Positions 28,276-37,152 of a stretch of 64,000 nt of DNA are shown in pieces. Below the pieces are notes generated by a model, which did not search any database, was not told where the DNA came from, and saw only the letters and a program-made list of their open reading frames with translations. Made by a program: the position numbers and the translations under genes. How positions within the stretch are numbered: the stretch's first letter is position 1; each line of letters begins with the position of its first letter. This DNA comes from Sphingobium sp. KCTC 72723 (GTDB lineage Bacteria > Pseudomonadota > Alphaproteobacteria > Sphingomonadales > Sphingomonadaceae): positions 4,124,001 to 4,188,000 of the forward strand of contig NZ_CP060388.1 in NCBI RefSeq assembly GCF_014280435.1. The letters run 5' to 3'.

Positions 28276-28824
28276 CTAAGCGCCCGCGCACCAGTTGATC
28301 GGCGTACGCGACCATGGCTTTGCGTAGCGTTTGAGGATCATGAGTTGGCCTAGCGATACGCCGTCGCGCACCAACAGGCGAGCGGACGTATCTGTGTCCG
28401 CGCTGTCGGGGAGAGCCTGAAAACTGCCGCCGTTCAGCATGGCGGCGAGCGCGATGCGGCCCTCATGCGCGCGCTTTGCCTCGCACGCCGGGCCGGTCTG
28501 GCTTGGCACGCGAATGTCGGACAGGTGGTAACGGCGCCCGGCATAGGCGTAACTGTCGGGGGAAAGGACGCAGGCCTGGCCCCTGGGATCATCGCACAGG
28601 GCAAATTCGGTGGTGATGAGCGTGGCCGTTTCCGCAGGCGCCATGTTGCCGGTGGAAGCGGGCATCGCGGTGCGGAACAGGAAAATCGCCGCGCCCGCGA
28701 CTATCAGCGCCAGCAGGACCATGCCGATCGGCACGATGCGCGATCGGCTTTCGGGAGTATCGTCCGCTGCTTCGTCCGATTGGTCGGGCGTGCGGTCACC
28801 AAGGTCGTACAGGTTGCGGGCCAT
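28276..28824 (-). CDS. membrane-anchored, degenerate SNase-like protein
   Basis: A 182-residue protein: acidic N terminus with ARNLYDLGDRTPDQSDEA, one membrane span (VPIGMVLLALIVAGAAIFLF) and a periplasmic domain. That domain has the outline of a staphylococcal-nuclease fold: YAGRRYHLSDIRVPSQTGP, CEAKRAHEGRIALAAMLNGG, LLVRDGVSLGQLMILKRYAK and a final WC. The catalytic Glu of the usual DxPE motif is replaced (RVPS), and other active-site Args are not evident, so it is likely non-catalytic. It may bind a ligand or partner. The assignment rests on pattern only. Monocistronic, with GGAAAACC ahead of ATG. Confidence 0.6.
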   Translation of the reverse strand: MARNLYDLGDRTPDQSDEAADDTPESRSRIVPIGMVLLALIVAGAAIFLFRTAMPASTGNMAPAETATLITTEFALCDDPRGQACVLSPDSYAYAGRRYHLSDIRVPSQTGPACEAKRAHEGRIALAAMLNGGSFQALPDSADTDTSARLLVRDGVSLGQLMILKRYAKPWSRTPINWCAGA

Positions 28825-28961
28825 GAGCGGTTTTCCAGTAATATATGTAAGTTTAGCGCTATCGGTGCAAAGATTTCGTTAACCAGCGGGCCGGGCGCTG
28901 GCAGCTTGACGCAAGGGCGGGCGGCGTGGTGAAAGCGGGCGGGCAAGGCAATGGAGGCGGC

Positions 28962-29348
28962 ATGAGCGAGGCATGGTTGTATGACGAGCATCCCGCGATG
29001 TTCCGGGCGCATCCTTTGCTGTTCACGCTGCTGCTGGTGTCGGTGGTCGGCATCGTGGCGATCGGCATTTGGTGGGTGCTGCACAAGGGCGAACGGCTGG
29101 CGCTGAGCGAGCGGGAAGTGCTGCTGGAGCGGGGCTTGCTGGCCAAGCAGCGCACGGAAGTGGCATTGTCGAGCATCCGCAGCGTGCGCATTACCCAGAG
29201 CCTGGGCCAGCGCCTGTTCGATGTCGGCCATGTCGAATTGTTCAGTGCGGGCGATGTCGCCGAAATCGCGGTGAAGAACATGCCGCGTCCGGGCCGGATT
29301 CGCGCGATCGCGGCAGCGCGCAACCTGGATCTTTTGCCGCAACGATAG
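28962..29348 (+). CDS. PH-domain (YdbT-type) small membrane protein
   Basis: A 128-residue protein with one membrane span (PLLFTLLLVSVVGIVAIGIW) followed by a bacterial PH-like domain: LSEREVLLERGLLAKQRTE, VALSSIRSVRITQSLGQRLF and VGHVELFSAGDVAEIAVKNM. These domains are common in single-span proteins of unknown role. GGAGG six bases before ATG fixes the start, which excludes a 12-codon longer frame. Divergent from the SNase-like gene. Confidence 0.8.
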   Translation: MSEAWLYDEHPAMFRAHPLLFTLLLVSVVGIVAIGIWWVLHKGERLALSEREVLLERGLLAKQRTEVALSSIRSVRITQSLGQRLFDVGHVELFSAGDVAEIAVKNMPRPGRIRAIAAARNLDLLPQR

Positions 29349-29500
29349 GCTATTCGCATCGCCGCCCTTGACTTGGGCGCAATTATTCCAACGATAGCAA
29401 TCATAAGGGAGCCGCCAGAGAGCATCCCCGCAGGCAGGATGGACGCCAGGAAAGGACGCCGGTTGCATCACGCGACACGGCGATCGAAAGGGACGTCTGC

Positions 29501-30202
29501 ATGGTGGGCTTGCGCGTGATGCCGTCATTACTGGACCTGACGGCGCAGCAGCGGGCGGACATCCGCCAGGCGTGCAGCTTTGCCTGCGTGCGGTGCGGGG
29601 TCACTATCTATCGCTATCTGGGCCTGCCCGACGGGCCGGGCGCGACATTGCTATGCCCCACCTGCCACGGGCTGGTCGAGGAAGGGCGGCTGACCCCGAC
29701 GCAGGTGCATAGTTTCCACGCCAACCCGGTGGTGCGCCAGCGCCATTTCGCGCGCGACCGTCTGCCCTTTTCCGCCGAATTGCCGCAACTGATCGTCGGG
29801 GGATCGCGCCTGCTGCGCGACACGCCGATACCGATCATGCTGGATGGCGAACCGATCCTGATCTTTGCCCCGCCGCGCCGGACCAATGGCGCGACTCGCA
29901 TCAGCGTGCGGCTGGGCGGGGCGGATGGCGAGCCGGTGCAAGTGATCGACGGCAATGAATGGATGCCGACCGATGGCAGCTGGCACTTCCTGCTGCGCGG
30001 CGACCGTTATTCGATGATGGCGGCGCGGGGCGATGGCCTGGCCGTGCTGCGCGTGGTGACGCGCAACCGGATCGCGGTGGAACATTTGCGCACCACGATT
30101 CGCGGGCGACGACTGGAAGTGACGCCCGACTGGCTGGAAATCGACGGCAAACGTTATGTCGACCGGATCGGCAGCGGGACGCTGATCGGGCTGGAGTTAT
30201 AG
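29501..30202 (+). CDS. HNH-like zinc-binding protein
   Basis: A 233-residue protein. The N-terminal 80 residues have an HNH-type layout: CSFACVRCGVTIYRY, then LLCPTCHGLVEEGRLTP and a following QVHSFHANP. The two CxxC pairs look zinc-binding. The C-terminal half is rich in beta strands (ISVRLGG, VQVIDGNEWMP, LAVLRVVTRNRIAVEH, LEVTPDWLEIDGKRY), resembling proteins with an N-terminal HNH and a C-terminal beta sandwich. Nuclease activity cannot be inferred. AGGGA lies eight bases before ATG. Followed by roxA on the same strand. Confidence 0.6.
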   Translation: MVGLRVMPSLLDLTAQQRADIRQACSFACVRCGVTIYRYLGLPDGPGATLLCPTCHGLVEEGRLTPTQVHSFHANPVVRQRHFARDRLPFSAELPQLIVGGSRLLRDTPIPIMLDGEPILIFAPPRRTNGATRISVRLGGADGEPVQVIDGNEWMPTDGSWHFLLRGDRYSMMAARGDGLAVLRVVTRNRIAVEHLRTTIRGRRLEVTPDWLEIDGKRYVDRIGSGTLIGLEL

Positions 30203-30246
30203 CGGGCGCTTTTGACACTCGGGGCGGATAGGCCCAAGGCGGGCCG

Positions 30247-31398
30247 ATGCAACTGACCCATTTCGATATCGACATTTTCCTGCGCGACCATTGGCAAAAG
30301 AAGCCGGCGCTGATCCGCAATCCGTGGGACCAGTGGCGCAACCCGCTGGACCCGGACGAGCTGGCCGGGCTGGCGTGCGAAGATGGCGTCGAATCGCGCC
30401 TGATCCGCGCGACCGACACGATGCTGGCGATGGAAAGCGGGCCGTTGCCGCAGGACCGCTTCGGTGCGCTGGGGCGGGAGCCGTGGACGTTGCTGGTGCA
30501 GGCGGTGGACCAGATGGTGCCGGACGTCGCGGCGCTGATCGAACCGTTCCGCTTCGTGCCGGACTGGCGGATCGACGATGTGATGGTCAGCTATGCCACC
30601 GATGGCGGCGGCGTGGGCGCGCATTTCGACCAGTATGACGTGTTTCTGATTCAGGGGCTGGGGCGCAGGCGATGGCGGGTGGGGCCGCGTTGCGACGCGG
30701 CGACGCCGCTGTTGCCACATGACGATTTGCGCCTGATCGCGGATTTTCAGGCGACCGACGAATGGGTGCTGGAACCGGGTGACATTCTCTACGTCCCGCC
30801 CTGCTTCGCGCATGACGGCGTGGCGGCGGGCGATGATTGCATGACCTATTCGATTGGATTTCGTGCGCCATCGCGCGCCGAACTGGTCGAACATTGGAGC
30901 GAGCAGCTGGTCGACGCCCTGACCGATGAAGATCGCTATGCCGACCCCGATCTGGCGCGGCAGGACCATCCGGGGGAAATTGCTCCGGCGGCGATCGGCA
31001 GGCTGCATGGGCTGGTGCTGGAATCGCTCAATGACCGGGATGCCTTTGCGCGCTGGTTCGGGCAATATAGCAGCCAGCCCAAATATGCCGACACCGATTG
31101 GCGGCCCGAAGAAGCGGCGGACAGCGACCTGATCCGCGCGCTGATCGCGGCGCATGTGCCGTTGTGCCGCAATCCTGCGAGCCGTTTTGCCTTCATGGCG
31201 CGGGGGGCGGACGGAGTGACGCTGTTCGTGGACGGGCAGAGTTTCGACTGTGCGGGGGAGGGCGCGGCGTTCGCGCGGGCCGTGTGCGGGCGGGGGGATA
31301 TGGATGTCGATCCGGCGCTGGCCGGGTCGGACGCCGCCGTGGCGCTGATCGCGGCGCTGATCGACCAGGGCAGCCTGGCCTTTGACGAGGGGGAGTGA
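30247..31398 (+). CDS. roxA: RoxA/YcfD-like cupin 2-oxoglutarate ribosomal oxygenase
   Basis: A 383-residue JmjC-type cupin. Early motif DHWQKKPALIRN and the AGLACEDGVESRLI segment are typical of ribosomal oxygenases. The Fe-binding HxD is GAHFDQYDVFLIQ, and the distal His is in PGDILYVPPCFAHDG. The C-terminal winged-helix region is present. YcfD hydroxylates an Arg of L16 using O2 and 2-oxoglutarate. L16 here carries the matching arginine loop. The gene is followed by rluE after four bases, so the two probably form one ribosome-modification operon. Confidence 0.85.
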   Translation: MQLTHFDIDIFLRDHWQKKPALIRNPWDQWRNPLDPDELAGLACEDGVESRLIRATDTMLAMESGPLPQDRFGALGREPWTLLVQAVDQMVPDVAALIEPFRFVPDWRIDDVMVSYATDGGGVGAHFDQYDVFLIQGLGRRRWRVGPRCDAATPLLPHDDLRLIADFQATDEWVLEPGDILYVPPCFAHDGVAAGDDCMTYSIGFRAPSRAELVEHWSEQLVDALTDEDRYADPDLARQDHPGEIAPAAIGRLHGLVLESLNDRDAFARWFGQYSSQPKYADTDWRPEEAADSDLIRALIAAHVPLCRNPASRFAFMARGADGVTLFVDGQSFDCAGEGAAFARAVCGRGDMDVDPALAGSDAAVALIAALIDQGSLAFDEGE

Positions 31399-31402
31399 CG
31401 AT

Positions 31403-31945
31403 ATGGCGCTGATTTTGTTCAACAAGCCGTTCAATGTGCTGTGCCAGTTCACCCCGGAGTCGAACGGGCCGGAACGCGCGACGCTCAAGGATTATATCGC
31501 CGTGCCGGGCGTCTACCCCGCCGGGCGGCTGGACACCGATAGCGAAGGGCTGCTGCTGCTGACCGACGATGGCCGGTTGCAGGCGCGGATCGCCGACCCC
31601 CGGTTCAAGATGGCCAAAACCTATCTGGCGCAGGTGGAGGGCGAACCGGACGAGGCGGCGCTCGACGCGCTGCGGCGCGGCGTGACGTTGAAGGACGGGC
31701 GGACCCTGCCCGCCGAAGTCGAGCGGATCGACGACCCCGCTTTATGGCCGCGCGACCCGCCGGTGCGGTTTCGCAAGACGGTGACCGATTGCTGGATCAG
31801 CCTGACCATCCGCGAAGGCAAGAACCGCCAGGTCCGCCGCATGACCGCCGCCGTGGGCCATCCCACGCTGCGGCTGGTGCGCTGGCAGGTGGGCGAATGG
31901 ACGCTGGACGGCGTGGAGCCGGGGACCTGGCGGGATGTTGGGTGA
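31403..31945 (+). CDS. rluE: RluE-like 23S rRNA pseudouridine synthase
   Basis: A 180-residue RsuA-family synthase without an S4 domain, as is usual for RluE. The catalytic loop AGRLDTDSEGLLLLTDDG holds the Asp, and KTYLAQVEGEP and NRQVRRMTAAVGHPTLRLVR are family landmarks. RluE makes pseudouridine 2457 in helix 89 of 23S rRNA, near the peptidyl-transferase centre. GGGGGAG precedes ATG. It directly follows roxA. A gene-free stretch comes next. Confidence 0.88.
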   Translation: MALILFNKPFNVLCQFTPESNGPERATLKDYIAVPGVYPAGRLDTDSEGLLLLTDDGRLQARIADPRFKMAKTYLAQVEGEPDEAALDALRRGVTLKDGRTLPAEVERIDDPALWPRDPPVRFRKTVTDCWISLTIREGKNRQVRRMTAAVGHPTLRLVRWQVGEWTLDGVEPGTWRDVG

Positions 31946-32429
31946 GGGAAGGGCAGGATTGACTGGCCGCCCGCTGCGCATCCTTGCCAAATCTGCAAAG
32001 TTCACACCGTCGCAGGCTCCGCATTTGCGCGAGGACGGACGGGTAGCGCGGATTTCGCAATAGGAGAATTTTTGCGAAGTGCGGGGCAAGGCGCATGGAC
32101 GCGCGGGGAGGATGAGGCGGACGGGGAGAAAGAGCAGAGCGATAGTGGTATGAGGTGAGGGTGTAGGACAGGGGTGTTGTGGCCGATTTCGGAATGTCGG
32201 CTCACCGGAGGGTAAGAAGGCATAGCCGCCGGTCCTCTCTGGGGCAGGCGACACGATCGTAGGCGGCAATAGCTGCCTGTCGCCCATTGGCCAAGGTGCG
32301 ACCTCTGTCCCTATCGATTCAATCATGCCAACGTCAGCCCAACGATCCAAGCGTGACCGCGCGTTCGATCCTGCTATGGCCGAGGCGGGCAGTGTTCAAT
32401 CATGGCGTGGCCCAAGTAGGAGAAGATGC
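31946..32429. other. gene-free stretch before the VOC gene
   Basis: 484 bases with no convincing gene. Short frames on both strands lack starts with ribosome sites and are not protein-like. Composition changes from GC-rich near rluE to more mixed near the VOC gene, which may mark the edge of the variable region. I see no clear tRNA, hairpin or repeat in it. Confidence 0.5.
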
Positions 32430-32828
32430 ATGCTTTTTCACACGATGGTGGGGTCGAACGACATCGACCGGGCGAAGCGCTTTTACGACACGGTGCTCGG
32501 CACCCTCGGAGTTGGGGAGGCGACGATCAACGTGGCCGACAGTGGCCACACGCGCCTGATCTACAACAGTGGAAATGGGGCCAATTTCATTGTCACCCAG
32601 CCCATCAATGACGAACCGGCATCCGTCGCGAATGGCAGCACCGTTGCTTTTTCATGCGATTCGCCAGAACAGGTGAAGCAGTTTCATGATGTTGCAGTCG
32701 CCAATGGTGGCACGTCGATCGAGGTAGCGCCCGGTCCTCGCGAAACAGCGTCTATGGGTACGATCGTACTCGCGTACTTCCGCGATCCAGATGGAAACAA
32801 GCTATGCGGCATCCACTTCCCCAAATAA
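32430..32828 (+). CDS. VOC-superfamily (glyoxalase/bleomycin-resistance fold) protein
   Basis: A 132-residue single VOC domain pair: MLFHTMVGSNDIDRAKRFYD, TVLGTLGVGEATINV, then a second half ending FRDPDGNKLCGIHFPK. The pattern is that of small dioxygenase or lyase-like VOC proteins; metal ligands are not certain. AGGAG eight bases upstream fixes the start. Base composition is less GC-rich than the flanks, and the gene lies directly before an IS element, so it may belong to the plastic region. Confidence 0.85.
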   Translation: MLFHTMVGSNDIDRAKRFYDTVLGTLGVGEATINVADSGHTRLIYNSGNGANFIVTQPINDEPASVANGSTVAFSCDSPEQVKQFHDVAVANGGTSIEVAPGPRETASMGTIVLAYFRDPDGNKLCGIHFPK

Positions 32829-33019
32829 CCCTGCTTTGCATCGTTTAGCCTGAGTCAGCTGCCCGCCAATGCTTTGGTGGGGCAGCTGGGCGCTCTCTTC
32901 CCGTTCCATTTTTCGTCCGAAGGTGGATAATCCGTTCACTGCAAGGCCGTAGCGATTTAGGCGGGCGATATGCCCTCGATGGTGAAGGGTTTCGGACGCT
33001 TGCGTACGAAAGCCTCCCA

Positions 33020-33035
33020 TGCAGGAACCCGCGGG
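33020..33035 (+). repeat. subterminal inverted repeat of copy A, left side
   Basis: TGCAGGAACCCGCGGG. Read on the other strand, the opposite end of the element begins TGCACGAACCCGC and continues to GCGGG, so the two ends share a 13-base inverted motif with one mismatch. The same pair is found in copy B at an offset of exactly 3,876 bases. Confidence 0.6.
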
Positions 33036-33276
33036 CCCAACAGGATGACCTATGGGGATTTAAGCTTTGGGCTGGTTTGGTCGAGTGGAGCGGAGGCGTC
33101 GATTGACGCGCGACGCTGGCGGCGCAGCCGGCGTTGGTGTGCTTTAGGTATATGTCGGCGGGTTTCGCCGTGACGCTGCCAGGGTCCGAAGTCGGGATAG
33201 CCGATGGCAGGCACAAGCCTTGTCCCTGGCCACAGCGCGGGGCGCACGGCCATTGTTGCAGGTTGATCATGCCGGG

Positions 33277-34470
33277 TCATGACGCGAACTCCCGGATCGG
33301 GAGGAGCAACGGTGGCGGTGCTCGTGGCTGACACCAGCGTGCGAAAGTCTCGATGACGACCATCCGCCCGCCGCAACACGGGCATGGTGAGCAGGTGTCG
33401 AGCGGAGCATCAGGCGTCGGCACCTCCGGCTCAGACGGAACGGCCAGCAGTCTGCGGGCGAGCGCGAGATTATCCCTGCGCGTTGCGCTGGCGAGCAGGC
33501 CGTAGTGTCGGATGCGATGGAAGCCACGCGGCAGGACATGCAGCAGGAAGCGGCGGATAAACTCGTTGGCGGTCAGGGTCATGATTTGGTGGCGTTCAGC
33601 GCCGTCGTGTCGATAATCCTTGTAGCGGAGCGTGACGCCGTCCTGGTCGAAGCTGATCAACCGCCGGTTCGAGATGGCGACCCGGTGGGTATAGCGCGAC
33701 AGATAGGCGAGCACTGCCTCGGGACCAGCAAAGGGTGGTTTTGCGTACACAACCCAGCGCTTTTGCCGCACCGGTGCCAGGTGCCGCAGGAAGGTCCGGC
33801 GGTCAGCCAGATTGCTCATGGCTCCAAAGAAGTTGAGCTGCCCTGCATCATGAAGGGCGATGAGCCGGGTGAGGAAGATGCGGCGGAAAAGCTTTCCCAG
33901 AACACGTACCGGCAGGAGGAAGGCGGGACGCGAGGATATCCAGCGCGTCCCGTCGTGCGCGATGCCCCCGCCTGGCACGATCATGTGGACATGGGGATGG
34001 TGGGTCATGGCTGATCCCCATGTATGGAGCACCGCCGTGATGCCGATCCGGGCACCCAGATGCTTGGGATCGGCGGCAATGGTCATCATCGTCTCTGACG
34101 CTGCCCGGAACAGCAGATCATAGACCAGCGTCTTGTTCTGCCATGCGATGTTGGCGATCTGGGCCGGAAGCGTGAACACGACATGAAAGTAGCCGACCGG
34201 CAGCAGGTCGGCCTCGCGCTCGGCCAGCCAGGTGCGCGCGGCTGCGCCCTGGCACTTGGGGCAGTGTCGGTTCCGACAGCTGTTATAGGCGATCCGCCAA
34301 TGCCCGCAGTCCTCGCAGGCCTCGACATGGCCGCCCAGAGCAGCGGTGCGGCAATGTTCAACCGCGGACATCACCCTGAGCTGGTGCAGGCTGAGATGAC
34401 CGGCATGTGCTATCCGGTAAGCAGGCCCGGCGGACCGGAAGATGTCGGCGACCTCAATGTTGGGGCGCAC
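33277..34470 (-). CDS. IS91 family transposase (HUH, Y2), copy A
   Basis: A 397-residue transposase. The N-terminal zinc-binding domain has CEDC (Cys52, Cys55), Cys65 and CPKC (Cys70, Cys73). The HUH motif is HHPHVHMIVPGGG at residues 157-169. Two tyrosines spaced by three residues, AYLSRYTHR (Tyr256 and Tyr260), are the Y2 nucleophiles. All are intact, so it may be active. It nicks and transfers one strand from the oriIS end. The C terminus carries a further CPCCGG motif. The gene starts four bases after the recombinase gene. Confidence 0.93.
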   Translation of the reverse strand: MRPNIEVADIFRSAGPAYRIAHAGHLSLHQLRVMSAVEHCRTAALGGHVEACEDCGHWRIAYNSCRNRHCPKCQGAAARTWLAEREADLLPVGYFHVVFTLPAQIANIAWQNKTLVYDLLFRAASETMMTIAADPKHLGARIGITAVLHTWGSAMTHHPHVHMIVPGGGIAHDGTRWISSRPAFLLPVRVLGKLFRRIFLTRLIALHDAGQLNFFGAMSNLADRRTFLRHLAPVRQKRWVVYAKPPFAGPEAVLAYLSRYTHRVAISNRRLISFDQDGVTLRYKDYRHDGAERHQIMTLTANEFIRRFLLHVLPRGFHRIRHYGLLASATRRDNLALARRLLAVPSEPEVPTPDAPLDTCSPCPCCGGRMVVIETFARWCQPRAPPPLLLPIREFAS

Positions 34471-34474
34471 CGCC

Positions 34475-35380
34475 TCAACCGGCGGGCACCTTCCCCTCCA
34501 TCAACGCCATCAGCGTGTCGAGCGGGCCCGATACGGCGTGGATCGTTCGGGTGGAGACCTTGGTATAGAGAGCCGTCGTCTCGAGTTTGCTGTGGCCAAG
34601 CAGGACCTGGATCACGCGGATATCGACATTCTGTTCCAGGAGATGCGTTGCGAAGGAGTGACGCAGGGTGTGGGGGCTGATGCGTTTGCGGATTCCCGCC
34701 ACTTCGGCAGCCTCCTGAACGGCCCGGTGCAGTTGCCGCGTCGATATTGGATCAGTGATATTCTGGCCTGGTAACAGCCAGCCATGCGGGATCAGGACAC
34801 CGTGCTTCCTGCCCTCGCGCCACCACATCCGCAGCAGTTCGAGCAGTTGCGGCGAAAGCATGGCATTACGGTCCTTGCCGCCCTTGCCCTGTTCGATACG
34901 GATCAGCATACGCTGGCTGTCGATATCGTCGACCTTGAGGTGGGCAACCTCCGACACACGCAGGCCCGCGCCGTAGGCCACGCCCAACGCCGCCTTATAC
35001 TTGATACTCGCGGCGGCCTGGAGCAACTGCGCGGCTTCTTCGACGCTCAGCACTTGCGGTAGTCGGGGCACGTTACGGGTGATCACCAGTGCGCGTGACA
35101 GATCCCGCCGCTTGAGCGTGGTCGTGAACAGGAAGCGCAGCGCCGACACCGCGCCGTTGATCGTGCTCGGCCTGACGCCGCTCTCATGCTGCATTAACTG
35201 AAAGCTGCGCAGATCCTCTTCCGTTGCCGTATCGGGCGGGCGGCCCAGAAAGGCGGCCAGACGCTTCACATGGCGGATATAATCCTTCTGTGTATGGGGC
35301 CCAAGACCTCGCATTATCATGTCGTGCTGCATCCGTTGACGCAGTGGGCTGATCGGAGCAGTATTGATCGAGACAGTCAT
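34475..35380 (-). CDS. tyrosine recombinase of the IS91-like element, copy A
   Basis: A 301-residue phage-integrase-family protein. An N-terminal SAM-like domain (HTQKDYIRHVKRLAAFLGR) precedes a catalytic domain with Arg141 (GAGLRVSEVAHLKV), Lys166 (QGKGGKDR), HTLRHSFATHLL (His237, Arg240), His263 (LLGHSKLETT) and Tyr272. The full catalytic set is present. Such a recombinase paired with an IS91 transposase is known for a subgroup of IS91-like elements; its role in transposition is not established. First gene of the element on the minus strand. Confidence 0.92.
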   Translation of the reverse strand: MTVSINTAPISPLRQRMQHDMIMRGLGPHTQKDYIRHVKRLAAFLGRPPDTATEEDLRSFQLMQHESGVRPSTINGAVSALRFLFTTTLKRRDLSRALVITRNVPRLPQVLSVEEAAQLLQAAASIKYKAALGVAYGAGLRVSEVAHLKVDDIDSQRMLIRIEQGKGGKDRNAMLSPQLLELLRMWWREGRKHGVLIPHGWLLPGQNITDPISTRQLHRAVQEAAEVAGIRKRISPHTLRHSFATHLLEQNVDIRVIQVLLGHSKLETTALYTKVSTRTIHAVSGPLDTLMALMEGKVPAG

Positions 35381-35576
35381 GGCAAGTTCCTCTTCGTTGA
35401 AGGAACTTCCAACCTCAGACGGCGACCTCGCCCCGCCAAAGGCCCTTATTTACAGCACTACGACGCCCCACGCGACCCTCCCGCGAAGCGGGTTCGTGCA
35501 GGGGTGGATAGCAGACGGTCCGATTTTTTGAGCTGCCCAGGCCAATTGAGATGCCAAGATAGTCTAACGGTGTTTG

Positions 35577-35891
35577 TCAGTCGCAAGACTCGGGTGGAGT
35601 AAGCCTGCTGAGCAGAGCTGGAACTGCACGATATCCTCGGTCGGTGAGGCGATATTGCAGTATTTGAACAGAGGCCACCTGCTCGCTTGCTTCGGTCATC
35701 CAACCATATTCACTCAGACAATGCCAGAACTGCGCATTCGGGCTGCTGTGTATCGTCGTGCCGACACCGGCATCATTTTCAAGCAATAAGGAGAGAATTG
35801 AGCGATCCCCGGCAGAGAGCGATCCATATAAAAGCTTAATTTCAGGATCGCACGCCAATGCCTCGGTGATTTCGTCGAAGATGGTCATCAT
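35577..35891 (-). CDS. unknown winged-helix-like protein in IS cargo
   Basis: A 104-residue protein from MMTIFDEITEALACDPEI. The pattern of LLYGSLSAGDRSILSLLLEN, a middle turn, and VQILQYRLTDRGYRAVPALL suggests a small winged-helix fold, with YRLTDRGYRA like a wing and recognition region. It lacks membrane segments. Its ATG overlaps the stop of the upstream gene (TGATG), so the two are translated together. The cargo is AT-richer than the chromosome around it. I do not recognise the family. Confidence 0.55.
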   Translation of the reverse strand: MMTIFDEITEALACDPEIKLLYGSLSAGDRSILSLLLENDAGVGTTIHSSPNAQFWHCLSEYGWMTEASEQVASVQILQYRLTDRGYRAVPALLSRLTPPESCD

Positions 35892-36613
35892 CAGCTTCTC
35901 AAATAATCTTCCATCATGGCGACGTGGCGGAGTTGAAGCGTGACCTTCTCGCAAAAGCCACTTCTCGGTTGCGGCGCAGGTTCGAAATCATCGGGACAAT
36001 CGCTGAAGCCGATGTGATCGGCGCGCTGAAGTTTGTCGAACGCTTCCCATCGTTCGGCCTTCGCATAACAGTCGAGACGGAAGCCTTCGACTACGATGAA
36101 GCCCGGAACTTCCTTTTCCTTTCCCCACCAGAAAATAGCGCGCCGTCCGGTGGGGCGCAGCCATTCGGCTAGCTTGGGAACAAGTAGAAGGGCGTTGCTA
36201 GGGGCGGGAGTCCAAACGCGATCTCCCGGGGTGACACTGGTCAGTCGGTCGAACGACGATTCAAGATCGATGCCAGCGTAGAATGGGCAGTGGCGGCCTT
36301 CGCTTCCATCGGGCCGGCGTAGATTGAACCTGCTGGTCAAGGGTTCATTATGGAAAAGGTCCACTTCGCGATGCAGATTAGCAAGGCCAGCCAAATTCCT
36401 ACGTTCTAGAAATACGACCCTTCGGGCGATCATGGCCGCCGTATCTTCGGGATATCCGCGATGTCTGGCCATCGCATTCGCGTAGGCGGCCACCTGCTTC
36501 ATATCGAGCTCAACGTCTCCTCCATAGCAGTCGGGCTGCGTGGGCAAGCCCGATACGACGTTCTGTTGAACGGGTGGTGTCGTTCGCCTGCCGAATACAC
36601 GCTTGAGGATCAC
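35891..36613 (-). CDS. unknown protein in IS cargo (DUF3726-like, uncertain)
   Basis: A 240-residue protein starting with GTG (VILKRVFGRRTTPP). After a variable start comes a helical part (DMKQVAAYANAMARHRGYPE, ARRVVFLERRNLAGLANLHR), which is similar in layout to the start of DUF3726 proteins, and then a beta-rich part (CPFYAGIDLES, TPGDRVWTPAPSNALLLVPK, AIFWWGKEKEVPGFIVVEGF). The C-terminal end is VTLQLRHVAMMEDYLRS. I cannot confirm the family from memory. Two mobile elements bracket this gene and its coupled partner. Confidence 0.5.
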   Translation of the reverse strand: MILKRVFGRRTTPPVQQNVVSGLPTQPDCYGGDVELDMKQVAAYANAMARHRGYPEDTAAMIARRVVFLERRNLAGLANLHREVDLFHNEPLTSRFNLRRPDGSEGRHCPFYAGIDLESSFDRLTSVTPGDRVWTPAPSNALLLVPKLAEWLRPTGRRAIFWWGKEKEVPGFIVVEGFRLDCYAKAERWEAFDKLQRADHIGFSDCPDDFEPAPQPRSGFCEKVTLQLRHVAMMEDYLRS

Positions 36614-37152
36614 GTCGGTTGCTGCCTGTCAGTTCAAACATTGGCCGACGTTGAACATGACGGCTGACAATACGCTCGCTTTTAGCGAGCATCTCTTAAG
36701 ATTTGATCTCTGTGCCGACGACAAAGCCGATCGCAGACAGATGTCTGCTTTTGGTCGGCGGCGGACCGGCAGCTTTTCCCTCGCCAGATGGGCCGGTCGA
36801 ATCTGAACGAATGGCCGCTTCCGGGAGATGAGAATGAGCCGCTGGATGGCCACAAATGTGAAGGGTTTCGGGCGCTTGCGTACGAAAGCCTCCAGTGCAG
36901 GAACCCGCGGGCCCCATGTGCTGGTCTATGGGTAAAAAGGCTTTGGGATGGTGCTGGCGGGTAAGCGCTGCCGATCCAGAAGTGCCGCTGCTGGTCCGAT
37001 CAACGTGATTTCGTGCGGCGTCAGATTGCTAGGTGCGTTTGTTTTGCTGGCCGGTGTGCCCTGGGCCCGGCGTAATTCTATGATGGGCATGCACTGGGTC
37101 ATCGGCCAGGACACCATGGGCGTGACCGTCATGCAAGGCGAGCCATGCCGGA

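Larger units (their letters stand above)
32982..35500 (-). mobile_element. IS91-like element, copy A (2,519 bp: transposase + tyrosine recombinase)
   Basis: Boundaries were set by comparison with a second copy. Sequence similarity begins at GTGAAGGGTTTCGG on the left and ends at GTTCGTGCA on the right; both outer flanks then differ. The right end (start of transcription) has a hairpin CCCGC-GAA-GCGGG next to GTTCGTGCA; the left end has an ACGC-TT-GCGT hairpin framed by TTTCG and CGAAA. IS91 family elements move by rolling circle, do not make target duplications, and use hairpin ends, all consistent. Gene order on the minus strand is recombinase then transposase, four bases apart. Confidence 0.85.
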
